From contig QAMX01000071.1 of the NCBI GenBank assembly GCA_003149835.1, forward strand, positions 1 to 11,519: a stretch of 11,519 nt of DNA, read 5' to 3'. The position numbers were made by a program, and so were the translations under genes. The notes beneath the pieces were generated by a model. It was not told the origin of the DNA. It searched no databases and worked only from the letters and a program-made list of their open reading frames with translations. The stretch is from Clostridiales bacterium (GTDB lineage Bacteria; Bacillota; Clostridia; Oscillospirales; QAMX01). This document shows positions 1 through 6,005 of this stretch, piece by piece. Position 1 is the first letter of the stretch, and each line of letters begins with the position of its first letter.

Positions 1-671
1 TAAGAGGCTTCCAGCGCCAAACGGTCGAGGTGTACGCGGCCCCACGGCGTTTCGCCGGGGTCGGCGTCCGCCGGCACAGCGCCCTCGGCGGCGCGCTCCG
101 CCATATAGCGCTCGGCGTCGGCCTCGCTTTCCAGCCAAATGTGGGCGCGCTTCAAAAGCTCTTTGAGCCGCCCGTCGTTTTTTTCATAGGCCACGGCCTC
201 CAAAAGCGCTAAAAAAGCGGGAGAGCGCAGCTCGTGCTCCTCCTCCATGAGCCGCTCGGCGGCCTCGTCGAGCAAAAGGCCGGTCTCGTCCTCGTCGGGG
301 AGGCGGAAATCGGGGCGCAGCCCCAGGATGTGAAAGTTTTCGCGGATCAGCGAGAGGCAGAAGGCGTGTACGGTCATGATCTGCGCCTCGTGGATGAGGT
401 TCATCTGCCGCCGCAGATGGCGGTTCTGCGGTTCGGCGGCCAGCGCCTCGCCGAGGCGCTTCAAAATGCGCGCGCGCATCTCCGCGGCCGCGGCGTTGGT
501 AAACGTGACGATGAGAAAATCGGTGACGTCGTGAGGGTCCTTCGCGTCCGAAATGCGGCGGAAAACGCGCTCGACGAGCACGGCCGTCTTGCCGGAGCCG
601 GCGGCCGCGGAGACGAGCAGCTTCTTGCAGCGGCCCTGAATCGCCGCTTCCTGCTGTTGGGTCCAGTTCAT
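1..671 (-). CDS. addA: ATP-dependent helicase/nuclease AddA, N-terminal part (cut by window edge)
   Basis: This is the large subunit of AddAB, the Firmicute functional equivalent of RecBCD, which unwinds and resects double-strand breaks for recombinational repair in the cytoplasm. About 223 codons are visible from the ATG at 671 down to the window edge; the family is usually about 1,200 residues, so the rest lies outside. Residues 3-11 (WTQQQEAAI) form the helicase Q motif. Residues 22-29 (AAAGSGKT) are the Walker A of an SF1/UvrD-type helicase. The following FLIVTFTNAAAAEMR stretch is motif Ia, and IMTVHAFC resembles the next conserved segment. The start lies 3 bp after the addB stop. Its ribosome binding site GGAGGTG sits inside the last addB codons, which indicates translational coupling. 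Later helicase motifs and the nuclease domain cannot be checked. Family assignment is secure. Confidence 0.95.
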   Translation of the reverse strand, partial: MNWTQQQEAAIQGRCKKLLVSAAAGSGKTAVLVERVFRRISDAKDPHDVTDFLIVTFTNAAAAEMRARILKRLGEALAAEPQNRHLRRQMNLIHEAQIMTVHAFCLSLIRENFHILGLRPDFRLPDEDETGLLLDEAAERLMEEEHELRSPAFLALLEAVAYEKNDGRLKELLKRAHIWLESEADAERYMAERAAEGAVPADADPGETPWGRVHLDRLALEAS

Positions 672-674
672 GCG

Positions 675-3600
675 CTACACCTCCATTTCGTCGCCGGCGT
701 GTCTGGCAAAAAATTCGTCCTTGCGCAGAGGCGCGGCCTCGCGGAAGGCGTCGTGTCCGTTGGTGGGGTCAAAGCGGCAGAGCCTGTGAAAATCGCAGAA
801 CTCGCAGGCGCCGGCGAAGGGGTCGCATTCGATCGCGCCGCCGGTCAGCGCGGCTTTGGTCTCGCGCATCAGCCGCGCGATATGCCCTTTCAGGATTCCG
901 AACTGGCGCTGGTCCACCAGAGACGAGCGGCTGCGCCGGATCGCGCCGCCGTCGATGGCGACGGGGATAAAGCGCTCGCGCCGCCCCTCGGGCACGGCCT
1001 CCATGGCGAGGATCACGCCGTCGTCGTCCAAAACCACGCCCTTGCATTTGCCGGAACGGCGCAGCTCGTTTTCCATATCCTCGCGCGTCATGCCCGGCCG
1101 CAGCGCCACAAAGCGCTTGCCAACGGGCTTGTAGAGCACGCCGGCCGGCCGCAGCGCCCGATCCCCGGCGACGACGGCGAACAGGTACAGCAAAAGCTGA
1201 ATGCCGATGCCGTTTTCCACATCCTTATAAGTAAAGGCCTTGGCGCCGGACTTGTAATCGACGACGCGGACGTACTGCACGCCCTCGAACGCCCAGAGGT
1301 CGATGCGGTCGACGCAGCCGGACAGCAGCACCGGCTCGCCGCCGGCGTCGAAGCGCAGGGGCGCGCCGTCCGCGCCGAGCGGCGTCTCGAAGCCGACCGG
1401 CACGAAGCGGCTGGCGGCGAATTCGTCGATCATGCCGCAGAGGATCTCGCGCACGGTTCGGCCGAGCCGCTCGACGGTATAGCGCAGACGCTGCGGCTTG
1501 TCGCCGAGGCCGCCCATGTACGTCTCCGTATATTCGTCGATGTGGCGGGCGGCGGAGGCTTCGATGAACGCGGTCAGCTCGGCGCGGTCGATCGAGAAGC
1601 CGCCGTGCTCCATGATATCCTTTGAGGTTTTTTCAAGCACATAGTGGAGAAAGCTGCCGGTCTCGGCGGCCTCAAAGGCGGCCTTTTTGTCCGGCCGCGC
1701 TTTCAGGCCGTAGCGCGCGAAATGCGCGAAGCGGCAGGTGCGGAAGCGCTCGACGCGCGAGGCCGTCAGCACCGGCTCGGGGCCGTAGAGCTTGCGCACG
1801 GTGTCCGGCGCGCGCAGCGGGCCGCGCCGTCCCTCGGCGGCGAGCGCCGCGCGGGCGAGCACGTCTCCGCTGTCCGCCCCGGCGCGCAGCACGGCGAGCG
1901 CCGCGCGGGCGAGCGGGTCGGCGCCGGACGGATGCAGGGCCGCGGCGGCCAGCTCCTCGCAGGGCGCCTGCGCATAGGTTTTGAAAACGGGGCCGCCGTC
2001 CGCCTCGCCGGCCGTCGCCAGACGCGGAAGCACGGCGCGGACGCGCTCGACCAGGTACGAGGGCTGTCCCGTCTTCGGCCATGAAATCCATAAAAATTCG
2101 CTCGGCGCGGCCAGCGTCTGATAGGCGATCAGCTGTTCCCACGCGATTCGGTCCTCGTTGGCCGGAGAGAGAGAGATTCCGGCGTCGTCCTCTAATTTCC
2201 GGCGGTCGGCTTGGGTGAGAATTCCGCCCTCGGCGGGCTTGGGTGGAAAAACGCCGTCCAGCGCGCCGAGTACAAAGACGGCGCGCGGGTGGTCGGCGCG
2301 CATCCGCGCCGCGTCGCCGATGGCGATGACGTCCGCGCCGGTCGGGATCGCGCCGACGTTGTACTGCGTAACCAGAAGCCGGAACAGCTCTGCGAATTCC
2401 GCGTCGCCGAGCGCCGTCTCGCCGAGGATCAGCACGCACTGGTCGAGGCAGCGGCAGAGCAGCTCCCAGAGCTGGACGTATTCGGCTCCGGCGCGCGGGT
2501 TGCCGGCTTCGAGGAGCCGCGCCCGCGCTTCAAGCGCGCCGGCCAGATCCAGCTCCTCGGCATAGGCGTAGAGCGCGGCGGCGCGCTGCCGCGCGGTTTT
2601 TCCCCGGCTGCGCTCGATCAGGCGGCTGAGCGGCGCGGCGGCGCGCCGCCGCAGCTCGTTGATGTGGTCCAGCGCGTTGCGGGCGTCGTCGTCCATGGGC
2701 GCGCCGTAGCCGGCGGGATTTGCGGTAAAGCCCGGTTCGGCGAGCCAGACCGCGCCGTTTAGGTTCCACATGAGCGCATAGCGTTCCAGCTCGTCGGCCT
2801 CGGCGGGGGAAACGCCGGACAGGCCGGTTTTGACGAGGCGGAGCATGCGGTTGAGCGAGCAGCCGTTGGCGGCGATGTCGAGCGCGGCGCACAAAAGGCG
2901 CACCGGCAGCTTCTGCGCCGCGTCGCTGCGCTGGTCGAGAAACACCGGCAGGCCGTATTTGCGGAACACCGCCTCTGCCGTCCGGCCGTAGCTCTCCATG
3001 TCGCGCGTGACCACGGCGATCTCGCGGAGCCGCAGGCCCTGCGCGATCAGCGCTTTGGCCCGCGCCGCCGCGGCCTCGCACTCGGTATAGAGCGATTCGG
3101 CCTCATAGAGCGCGACGCTGCCGTCCGTTTCGACGGCGCGGGGCTCGCAGGTGTAGTCGAACAGGCCGCGCTCGACGGCGGCGAGATCGCCGTCCGGCCG
3201 AGCAAAGCGCTTGCATGGAATGGAAGCGGTATCCGTCTCGCAGGCGACGCCGAGGCGGGCGCACAGCTTTTGCAGGGCGGCGACGGTTTTCTTGACATGC
3301 GAAAAAACGCCTGCGCCGCGGTCCTCGTCGGTCACGCCGTCGGCGCAGAGCGCGATATCGAGATCGTCGGCCTCCTGTATGATCTTCGACAGCACGGACA
3401 GCTCCGCGCCGGTAAAGCCGTTAAAGCCGTCGACGCAGACCGAACGGCCGCGGAAATAGCCGCTGCCGTCGAGGGCGCGGCAGAGCGCCTTCATGCGGTC
3501 GGCGGGGTCTTTGAGCTCGGCGGTCATCAGCGCGTCGTAGGCGCCGCTGATACAGGCCACGTCGTAGAGCTTGTCCGGCAGAGCGCCGCCCGTCCCCTCT

Positions 3601-4019
3601 AAGACGAGCAGATCCTCGGGCGCGACGTTGTAGGCTTTGAGCTCGTCGGTCAGCGCGAGGAGCTTTTGCAGAAATTCGGGCCGCAGCACCGCGCCGCCGT
3701 AGACGCGCAGGCGGCTGCGGATGTTGGAAACCGCCGCGTACATGGTCAGCAGCCGGCCGCCGTCGTCGAGCATGGCCGCAATGCCGCCGCCGAGCTCGTC
3801 GAAGACGCGCGTGGCGAGGCTTTTAAAGGTCATGACCTCGGCGCTCAGGGAAATGCCGTTGCCGCAGACGCGGCAGAGCGCGCGCTCGGCGTTGAGCGAG
3901 AACTGCTCGGGGACGAGAAAAATCTGCCCTGTCTTTCCGCTCTCCGCGCGTTTTTTTACCAGATTGAGCAGCCGCGCGGTCTTGCCGCTGCCGGCTCTGC
4001 CTAAGATCAGTCTGACCAT
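675..4019 (-). CDS. addB: ATP-dependent helicase/deoxyribonuclease subunit AddB
   Basis: This is the partner of AddA in the AddAB helicase-nuclease; it recognises Chi and carries the second nuclease domain. The 1,114 residues fit the family size. A Walker A (GRAGSGKT, residues 7-14) opens the protein. The nuclease signature near the C-terminus comprises His792 (GSFLHYVLE), Asp907 (DRIDLW) and DYK at 921-923. The iron-sulfur cluster cysteines are present: Cys762 (RTCRF), then Cys1072, Cys1075 and Cys1081 in the C-x2-C-x5-C spacing typical of AddB. The ATG at 4019 is preceded by GGGAG with a 7-nt gap and the glycine-rich loop follows at once, so this start is well supported. It is the first gene of an addB-addA operon behind a consensus promoter. 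One oddity is a 23-bp direct repeat inside the gene that encodes LARAALA twice. Several long antisense open frames over this gene are GC-driven shadows. Confidence 0.97.
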   Translation of the reverse strand: MVRLILGRAGSGKTARLLNLVKKRAESGKTGQIFLVPEQFSLNAERALCRVCGNGISLSAEVMTFKSLATRVFDELGGGIAAMLDDGGRLLTMYAAVSNIRSRLRVYGGAVLRPEFLQKLLALTDELKAYNVAPEDLLVLEGTGGALPDKLYDVACISGAYDALMTAELKDPADRMKALCRALDGSGYFRGRSVCVDGFNGFTGAELSVLSKIIQEADDLDIALCADGVTDEDRGAGVFSHVKKTVAALQKLCARLGVACETDTASIPCKRFARPDGDLAAVERGLFDYTCEPRAVETDGSVALYEAESLYTECEAAAARAKALIAQGLRLREIAVVTRDMESYGRTAEAVFRKYGLPVFLDQRSDAAQKLPVRLLCAALDIAANGCSLNRMLRLVKTGLSGVSPAEADELERYALMWNLNGAVWLAEPGFTANPAGYGAPMDDDARNALDHINELRRRAAAPLSRLIERSRGKTARQRAAALYAYAEELDLAGALEARARLLEAGNPRAGAEYVQLWELLCRCLDQCVLILGETALGDAEFAELFRLLVTQYNVGAIPTGADVIAIGDAARMRADHPRAVFVLGALDGVFPPKPAEGGILTQADRRKLEDDAGISLSPANEDRIAWEQLIAYQTLAAPSEFLWISWPKTGQPSYLVERVRAVLPRLATAGEADGGPVFKTYAQAPCEELAAAALHPSGADPLARAALAVLRAGADSGDVLARAALAAEGRRGPLRAPDTVRKLYGPEPVLTASRVERFRTCRFAHFARYGLKARPDKKAAFEAAETGSFLHYVLEKTSKDIMEHGGFSIDRAELTAFIEASAARHIDEYTETYMGGLGDKPQRLRYTVERLGRTVREILCGMIDEFAASRFVPVGFETPLGADGAPLRFDAGGEPVLLSGCVDRIDLWAFEGVQYVRVVDYKSGAKAFTYKDVENGIGIQLLLYLFAVVAGDRALRPAGVLYKPVGKRFVALRPGMTREDMENELRRSGKCKGVVLDDDGVILAMEAVPEGRRERFIPVAIDGGAIRRSRSSLVDQRQFGILKGHIARLMRETKAALTGGAIECDPFAGACEFCDFHRLCRFDPTNGHDAFREAAPLRKDEFFARHAGDEMEV
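1838..1914 (-). repeat. 23-bp direct repeat inside addB
   Basis: The same 23 bases occur at 1838-1860 and 1892-1914, offset by exactly 54 bp (18 codons). The reading frame is kept and LARAALA is encoded twice. The repeat lies between the helicase-like part and the Fe-S/nuclease part of AddB, in an Ala-rich segment that looks like a linker. It may be an in-frame duplication or slippage product. Confidence 0.75.
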
Positions 4020-4103
4020 GCCGTAACTCCCGTTTCACCGGAGCGCCCTGAGGCGGCGGATTTTGTATTTCTGGTCCGCAAAACTGCGGAAATTGCCGTT
4101 TCC

Positions 4104-4132
4104 ATTATACGACACGGCGAAGAAATTGTCAA
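4104..4132 (-). promoter_or_regulatory. Consensus SigA promoter of addBA
   Basis: On the minus strand TTGACA (4132-4127) is separated by exactly 17 bp from TATAAT (4109-4104), a perfect match to the vegetative promoter in both hexamers. Transcription should start near 4097, giving a leader of about 78 nt before the addB ATG at 4019. It points towards addB and has no other gene to serve. Confidence 0.9.
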
Positions 4133-4165
4133 ATACGCGCTGGACAGCCGGAAGAAAGGGCGCGG

Positions 4166-4233
4166 CTCAGCGGCGGCAAACGGACCGTGCCGTCGGAAAC
4201 GCCGGACAGCCGCCGTTTCCGGCGGGCGCTGAG
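4166..4233. repeat. Nested inverted repeats between spo0A terminator and addB promoter
   Basis: An outer 7-bp inverted repeat (CTCAGCG at 4166-4172, CGCTGAG at 4227-4233) encloses an inner one (CGGAAAC at 4194-4200, GTTTCCG at 4215-4221). A 9-bp direct repeat GGACAGCCG also occurs at 4142-4150 and 4204-4212. The rest of the 4020-4343 gap holds the addB promoter and the spo0A terminator; I see no gene in it. Function is unknown and the pattern could be chance in GC-rich DNA. Confidence 0.4.
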
Positions 4234-4283
4234 GAAAGGAGAGAGACTTGGAGGCGGAGCCGCGTATCATGGCCGGGCAAAAC

Positions 4284-4317
4284 AAAAAAGCCGCCCCGCC
4301 CTTTCGGACGGTTCGGC
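4284..4317 (-). terminator. Intrinsic terminator of spo0A
   Basis: Read on the minus strand, a GC-rich hairpin has 12-nt arms (4317-4306 and 4301-4290), pairing at 10 positions with a 2-nt internal mismatch and a four-base GAAA loop. Six T follow directly (4289-4284). It lies 27 bp after the spo0A stop codon, the expected place and orientation. Confidence 0.85.
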
Positions 4318-4343
4318 CCTTCTGATGTTTCCATCATATGAAT

Positions 4344-5141
4344 CTAAATCAGGATGGTTTCGCTCTTGCCTCTGTTTTTCAGAGAAATGTTGTCGGCGAG
4401 CATGGCGATAAATTCCGAATTGGTCGGTTTGCCCTTGATGCTGGAAACCGTATACCCGAAGATATTCTGGATTTCCTCGACGTCGCCGCGGTCCCACGCG
4501 ACCTCAATGGCGTGCCGGATGGCGCGCTCAACGCGCGACGGCGTGGTCTGAAAACGCTTGGCGACGGCGGGATACAGCACCTTTGTGATCGCGTTGATAT
4601 AGTCCGGCTCGCGGATGGCCATGGCGATCGCCTCACGGAGATACTGATACCCCTTGATATGCGCGGGAACGCCGACGTCGTGCAGCATGGAAGTGATTTC
4701 GAGAATCAGGTTGAAATCCGCGGCGGGTTGAATTTCGTGCTCGACCGGCCGGTCGCTTTTCATGCTGCGAATCCTTTCGATTAACACGTTCTTAGGAATT
4801 GGCTTCAAAGCGAAGTAATCGGTGGCGAGCGAGGACGCTTCACGAATGACCGGCGCGCTGGAATACGCCGTCAGGATAAAGATCAAGGGACGAGCGGCGC
4901 TCATTGTGTCGTTGATTTTTCTGATCAGGCCAAGACCGTCCAATTCTGGAAGAATCAGTTCGGTAATGACCACGTCCGGCTTTACGGCGGCGATCTTGTC
5001 AACAGCCTCGGCGCCATTTTCGCAGGAACCGACAACCTCAAAATCTTCTTCGCTGTCGAGAATGGAACAAAGCAGTGCCCGGAAGTCGCTGTCACCGTCT
5101 ACGATGAATAGTCTTTGCTTCTTACCCTGGATCTTCTCCAT
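4344..5141 (-). CDS. spo0A: Sporulation master regulator Spo0A with an altered receiver domain
   Basis: This is the response regulator that commits Firmicutes to sporulation, normally phosphorylated through a phosphorelay or by orphan kinases. I chose the ATG at 5141 (265 aa): it gives MEKI, the same N-terminus as Bacillus subtilis Spo0A, and lies 11 nt from AGGAGG. The upstream ATG at 5150 is only 2 nt from that site. Residues 1-125 are the receiver; residues 145-255 are the DNA-binding domain, with strongly conserved [24 protein letters not shown] and [10 protein letters not shown]. In a gapless alignment to the B. subtilis protein recalled from memory, phosphoacceptor Asp56 corresponds to Glu61 and Asp11 to Gly16. 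Asp10 (Asp15), Thr84 (Thr91) and Lys106 (Lys113) are kept. The domain may therefore not be phosphorylated normally, or Glu may mimic phosphate; this is inference. The gene has its own promoter and terminator. spoIVB, the usual upstream neighbour, is absent; noncoding DNA and a divergent gene lie there instead. Confidence 0.97.
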   Translation of the reverse strand: MEKIQGKKQRLFIVDGDSDFRALLCSILDSEEDFEVVGSCENGAEAVDKIAAVKPDVVITELILPELDGLGLIRKINDTMSAARPLIFILTAYSSAPVIREASSLATDYFALKPIPKNVLIERIRSMKSDRPVEHEIQPAADFNLILEITSMLHDVGVPAHIKGYQYLREAIAMAIREPDYINAITKVLYPAVAKRFQTTPSRVERAIRHAIEVAWDRGDVEEIQNIFGYTVSSIKGKPTNSEFIAMLADNISLKNRGKSETILI

Positions 5142-5152
5142 GATTTGCATTG

Positions 5153-5158
5153 CCTCCT
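5153..5158 (-). promoter_or_regulatory. Shine-Dalgarno site deciding the spo0A start
   Basis: AGGAGG on the minus strand is a perfect anti-16S match. It is 2 nt from the ATG at 5150 (too close) and 11 nt from the ATG at 5141, which favours the second start. The 5141 start also matches the family N-terminus. Confidence 0.8.
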
Positions 5159-5192
5159 AGTCTATTATCCCTTTTTTGATTACAGAATGGTT

Positions 5193-5202
5193 GCCAATTG
5201 GC
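5193..5202. repeat. 10-bp palindrome in the spo0A leader
   Basis: GCCAATTGGC is a perfect palindrome about 15-25 nt downstream of the predicted spo0A transcription start. The half-site GCCAATT recurs at 5272 and 5377. It could be an operator or chance; nothing further supports a function. Confidence 0.3.
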
Positions 5203-5223
5203 TGTTAGAATTTGGACGCCTAT

Positions 5224-5253
5224 ATTGTAACATATTGCAACACAATTTAGCAA
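5224..5253 (-). promoter_or_regulatory. Extended -10 SigA promoter of spo0A
   Basis: On the minus strand TTGCTA (5253-5248) is followed after 18 bp by TACAAT (5229-5224). TG one base upstream of the -10 hexamer makes an extended -10. The start should fall near 5217, about 76 nt before the ATG at 5141. I found no convincing SigH promoter (AGGAWWT/GAAT) in the right orientation. Confidence 0.75.
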
Positions 5254-5282
5254 GATAAAGCAACAGGAAATGCCAATTTTCT

Positions 5283-5299
5283 TTCGACAGACTTCGACA
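5283..5299 (-). promoter_or_regulatory. Two tandem Spo0A boxes upstream of spo0A
   Basis: TTCGACA occurs at 5283-5289 and again at 5293-5299. On the minus strand both read TGTCGAA, the core of the 0A box. The repeats are 10 bp apart (7 bp plus a 3-bp gap), head to tail, one helical turn. Adjacent 0A boxes at B. subtilis abrB are reported in a similar tandem arrangement. The pair lies 30-46 bp upstream of the predicted spo0A -35, so autoregulation is likely. Confidence 0.75.
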
Positions 5300-5355
5300 G
5301 AAACGGAACGCTTTCCCGCGCCTTCAACACGGATAGATCAATTATTTCACTTTGT

Positions 5356-5362
5356 TGTCGAA
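5356..5362 (+). promoter_or_regulatory. Third Spo0A box, opposite orientation
   Basis: TGTCGAA with trailing AA (TGTCGAAAA) is a perfect 0A-box core on the plus strand, about 60 bp beyond the tandem pair and facing the rightward genes. A one-mismatch copy (TTCAACA at 5323-5329) lies between them. With three exact cores within 80 bp, the cluster is unlikely to be accidental. Confidence 0.6.
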
Positions 5363-5381
5363 AAGTACTTTGGGACGCCAA

Positions 5382-5401
5382 TTTTTAGACTTTTTTAGAC
5401 T
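5382..5401. repeat. 10-bp tandem repeat
   Basis: TTTTTAGACT is repeated exactly twice in tandem (5382-5391, 5392-5401) in the AT-rich region. A related TTAGACTTA occurs once more near 5506. The A/T tracts fall at helical-turn spacing, which could bend the DNA. Role unknown. Confidence 0.6.
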
Positions 5402-5679
5402 TATACTTTTTTTTGATAGGGAGACTAAATTTATTTTTTTAAAAACCAGAAAACGGCATGATCCGACAAAATGCGCAAAATTGCTTTTTAGAATTAAGCG
5501 CTATATTAGACTTACAGCAATAAGCGCGTTTTTTCAGAGGATTTAGTCATCAATAAATGATATATTATGAATACGATAGCCTAAATGCAAAATGTGATAA
5601 AGAAAAGACGGAGACGCTTGAACCGGCGGGAGGACAACGTGGAAAAACAATGAGAAAACGAAAGATTTCGCCCTTGTGA

Positions 5680-5695
5680 ATTGCGGAAACGCAAT
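5680..5695. repeat. Small hairpin with GAAA tetraloop
   Basis: On the plus strand ATTGCG and CGCAAT (6 bp) flank a GAAA loop, a stable RNA hairpin type if transcribed. No T-tract follows, so it is not a terminator. Confidence 0.4.
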
Positions 5696-5712
5696 ATGCC
5701 GCGCGAGGCAAA

Positions 5713-5726
5713 TGGTGTCGACACCA
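5713..5726. promoter_or_regulatory. 14-bp perfect palindrome, candidate operator
   Basis: TGGTGTCGACACCA is perfectly self-complementary over 14 bp, typical of a site for a dimeric regulator. It lies about 155 bp upstream of the rightward -10 at 5871. It contains TGTCGA in both directions, one base short of a 0A-box core. I cannot assign it to a known regulator. Confidence 0.4.
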
Positions 5727-5867
5727 ACAAAAATGAAGCATAAAAACCGGGAAAGCTCTGTGCAAAAATGCCGTATCGGCCAAAAGCCAAAATACGAGAA
5801 TTTGACAGTACGGTAATATTGCGTTCGGCGACAGATTGAAGAGTGTGTGGCGGTATGTTTCAAAATA

Positions 5868-5876
5868 TGATATAAT
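5868..5876 (+). promoter_or_regulatory. Extended -10 promoter for the SGNH hydrolase-ylmH pair
   Basis: TGATATAAT on the plus strand is a perfect -10 hexamer with the TG extension. No good -35 lies 16-18 bp upstream (TGGCGG at best), which an extended -10 can compensate for. Start near 5883 gives a leader of about 120 nt that includes the 25-bp repeats. Confidence 0.65.
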
Positions 5877-5915
5877 GGACGCGCATACCGGAAGGCTCTG
5901 GGAAAGGGTTGGAGA

Positions 5916-5990
5916 GCGATGGAAAACCGCTGTCCGTTCAGCGATGGGAAACCGCTGTCCGTTCAGCGATGGGAAACCGCGCTTCAATCA
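5916..5990 (+). repeat. 25-bp tandem repeat, three units, in the leader of the SGNH gene
   Basis: Three consecutive 25-bp units lie at 5916-5940, 5941-5965 and 5966-5990. Units 1 and 2 differ at one base. Unit 3 shares its first 15 bases with unit 2 and then diverges. Each unit carries an ATG (5919, 5944, 5969), and because 25 is not a multiple of three these fall in three different frames. Only the first is in frame with the hydrolase. The array lies between the extended -10 promoter and the GGAGG site, so copy-number changes would alter leader length. Confidence 0.85.
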
Positions 5991-5992
5991 GG

Positions 5993-5997
5993 GGAGG
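5993..5997 (+). promoter_or_regulatory. Shine-Dalgarno site deciding the SGNH hydrolase start
   Basis: GGAGG (within GGGGAGG) lies 8 nt before the ATG at 6006, ideal spacing. The upstream in-frame ATG at 5919 lies in the repeat array with only a weak GGAG nearby, so 6006 is the better start. Confidence 0.8.
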
Positions 5998-6005
5998 CAG
6001 CGAAA

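Larger units (their letters stand above)
5300..5867. other. AT-rich intergenic region without a convincing gene
   Basis: This stretch is visibly AT-rich, unlike the GC-rich coding DNA on both sides. Open frames here are short, lack Shine-Dalgarno sites and translate to low-complexity or Phe/Arg-rich sequence, so I call no protein. Visible elements are a third 0A box, a 10-bp tandem repeat, a GAAA-loop hairpin at 5680-5695, a 14-bp palindrome at 5713-5726, and an orphan TTGACA at 5802 with no -10 at a proper distance. A small RNA cannot be excluded. Confidence 0.6.

Noticed and set aside
234..1625. Long plus-strand open frame over addA/addB
   Set aside because: It lies antisense to two well-supported genes with clear motifs; its translation matches no family and reflects GC-rich third positions.
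5585..5653. Short basic peptide of 22 codons (MQNVIKKRRRRLNRREDN...)
   Set aside because: It has no Shine-Dalgarno site and no promoter at a suitable distance; probably chance in A-rich DNA.
5802..5807. TTGACA as a -35 element
   Set aside because: No -10 like hexamer lies 16-19 bp downstream; TAATAT is only 6 bp away.
5543..5987. Minus-strand open frames of 106 and 140 codons in the AT-rich region
   Set aside because: Their translations are Phe/Ser/Cys-rich with no recognisable domain or ribosome site, and they run antisense through the 25-bp repeats and the rightward promoter.
5919..6005. Upstream start adding 29 residues to the SGNH hydrolase
   Set aside because: The added part is encoded by the tandem repeats and has only a weak GGAG nearby, while 6006 has GGAGG at ideal spacing.
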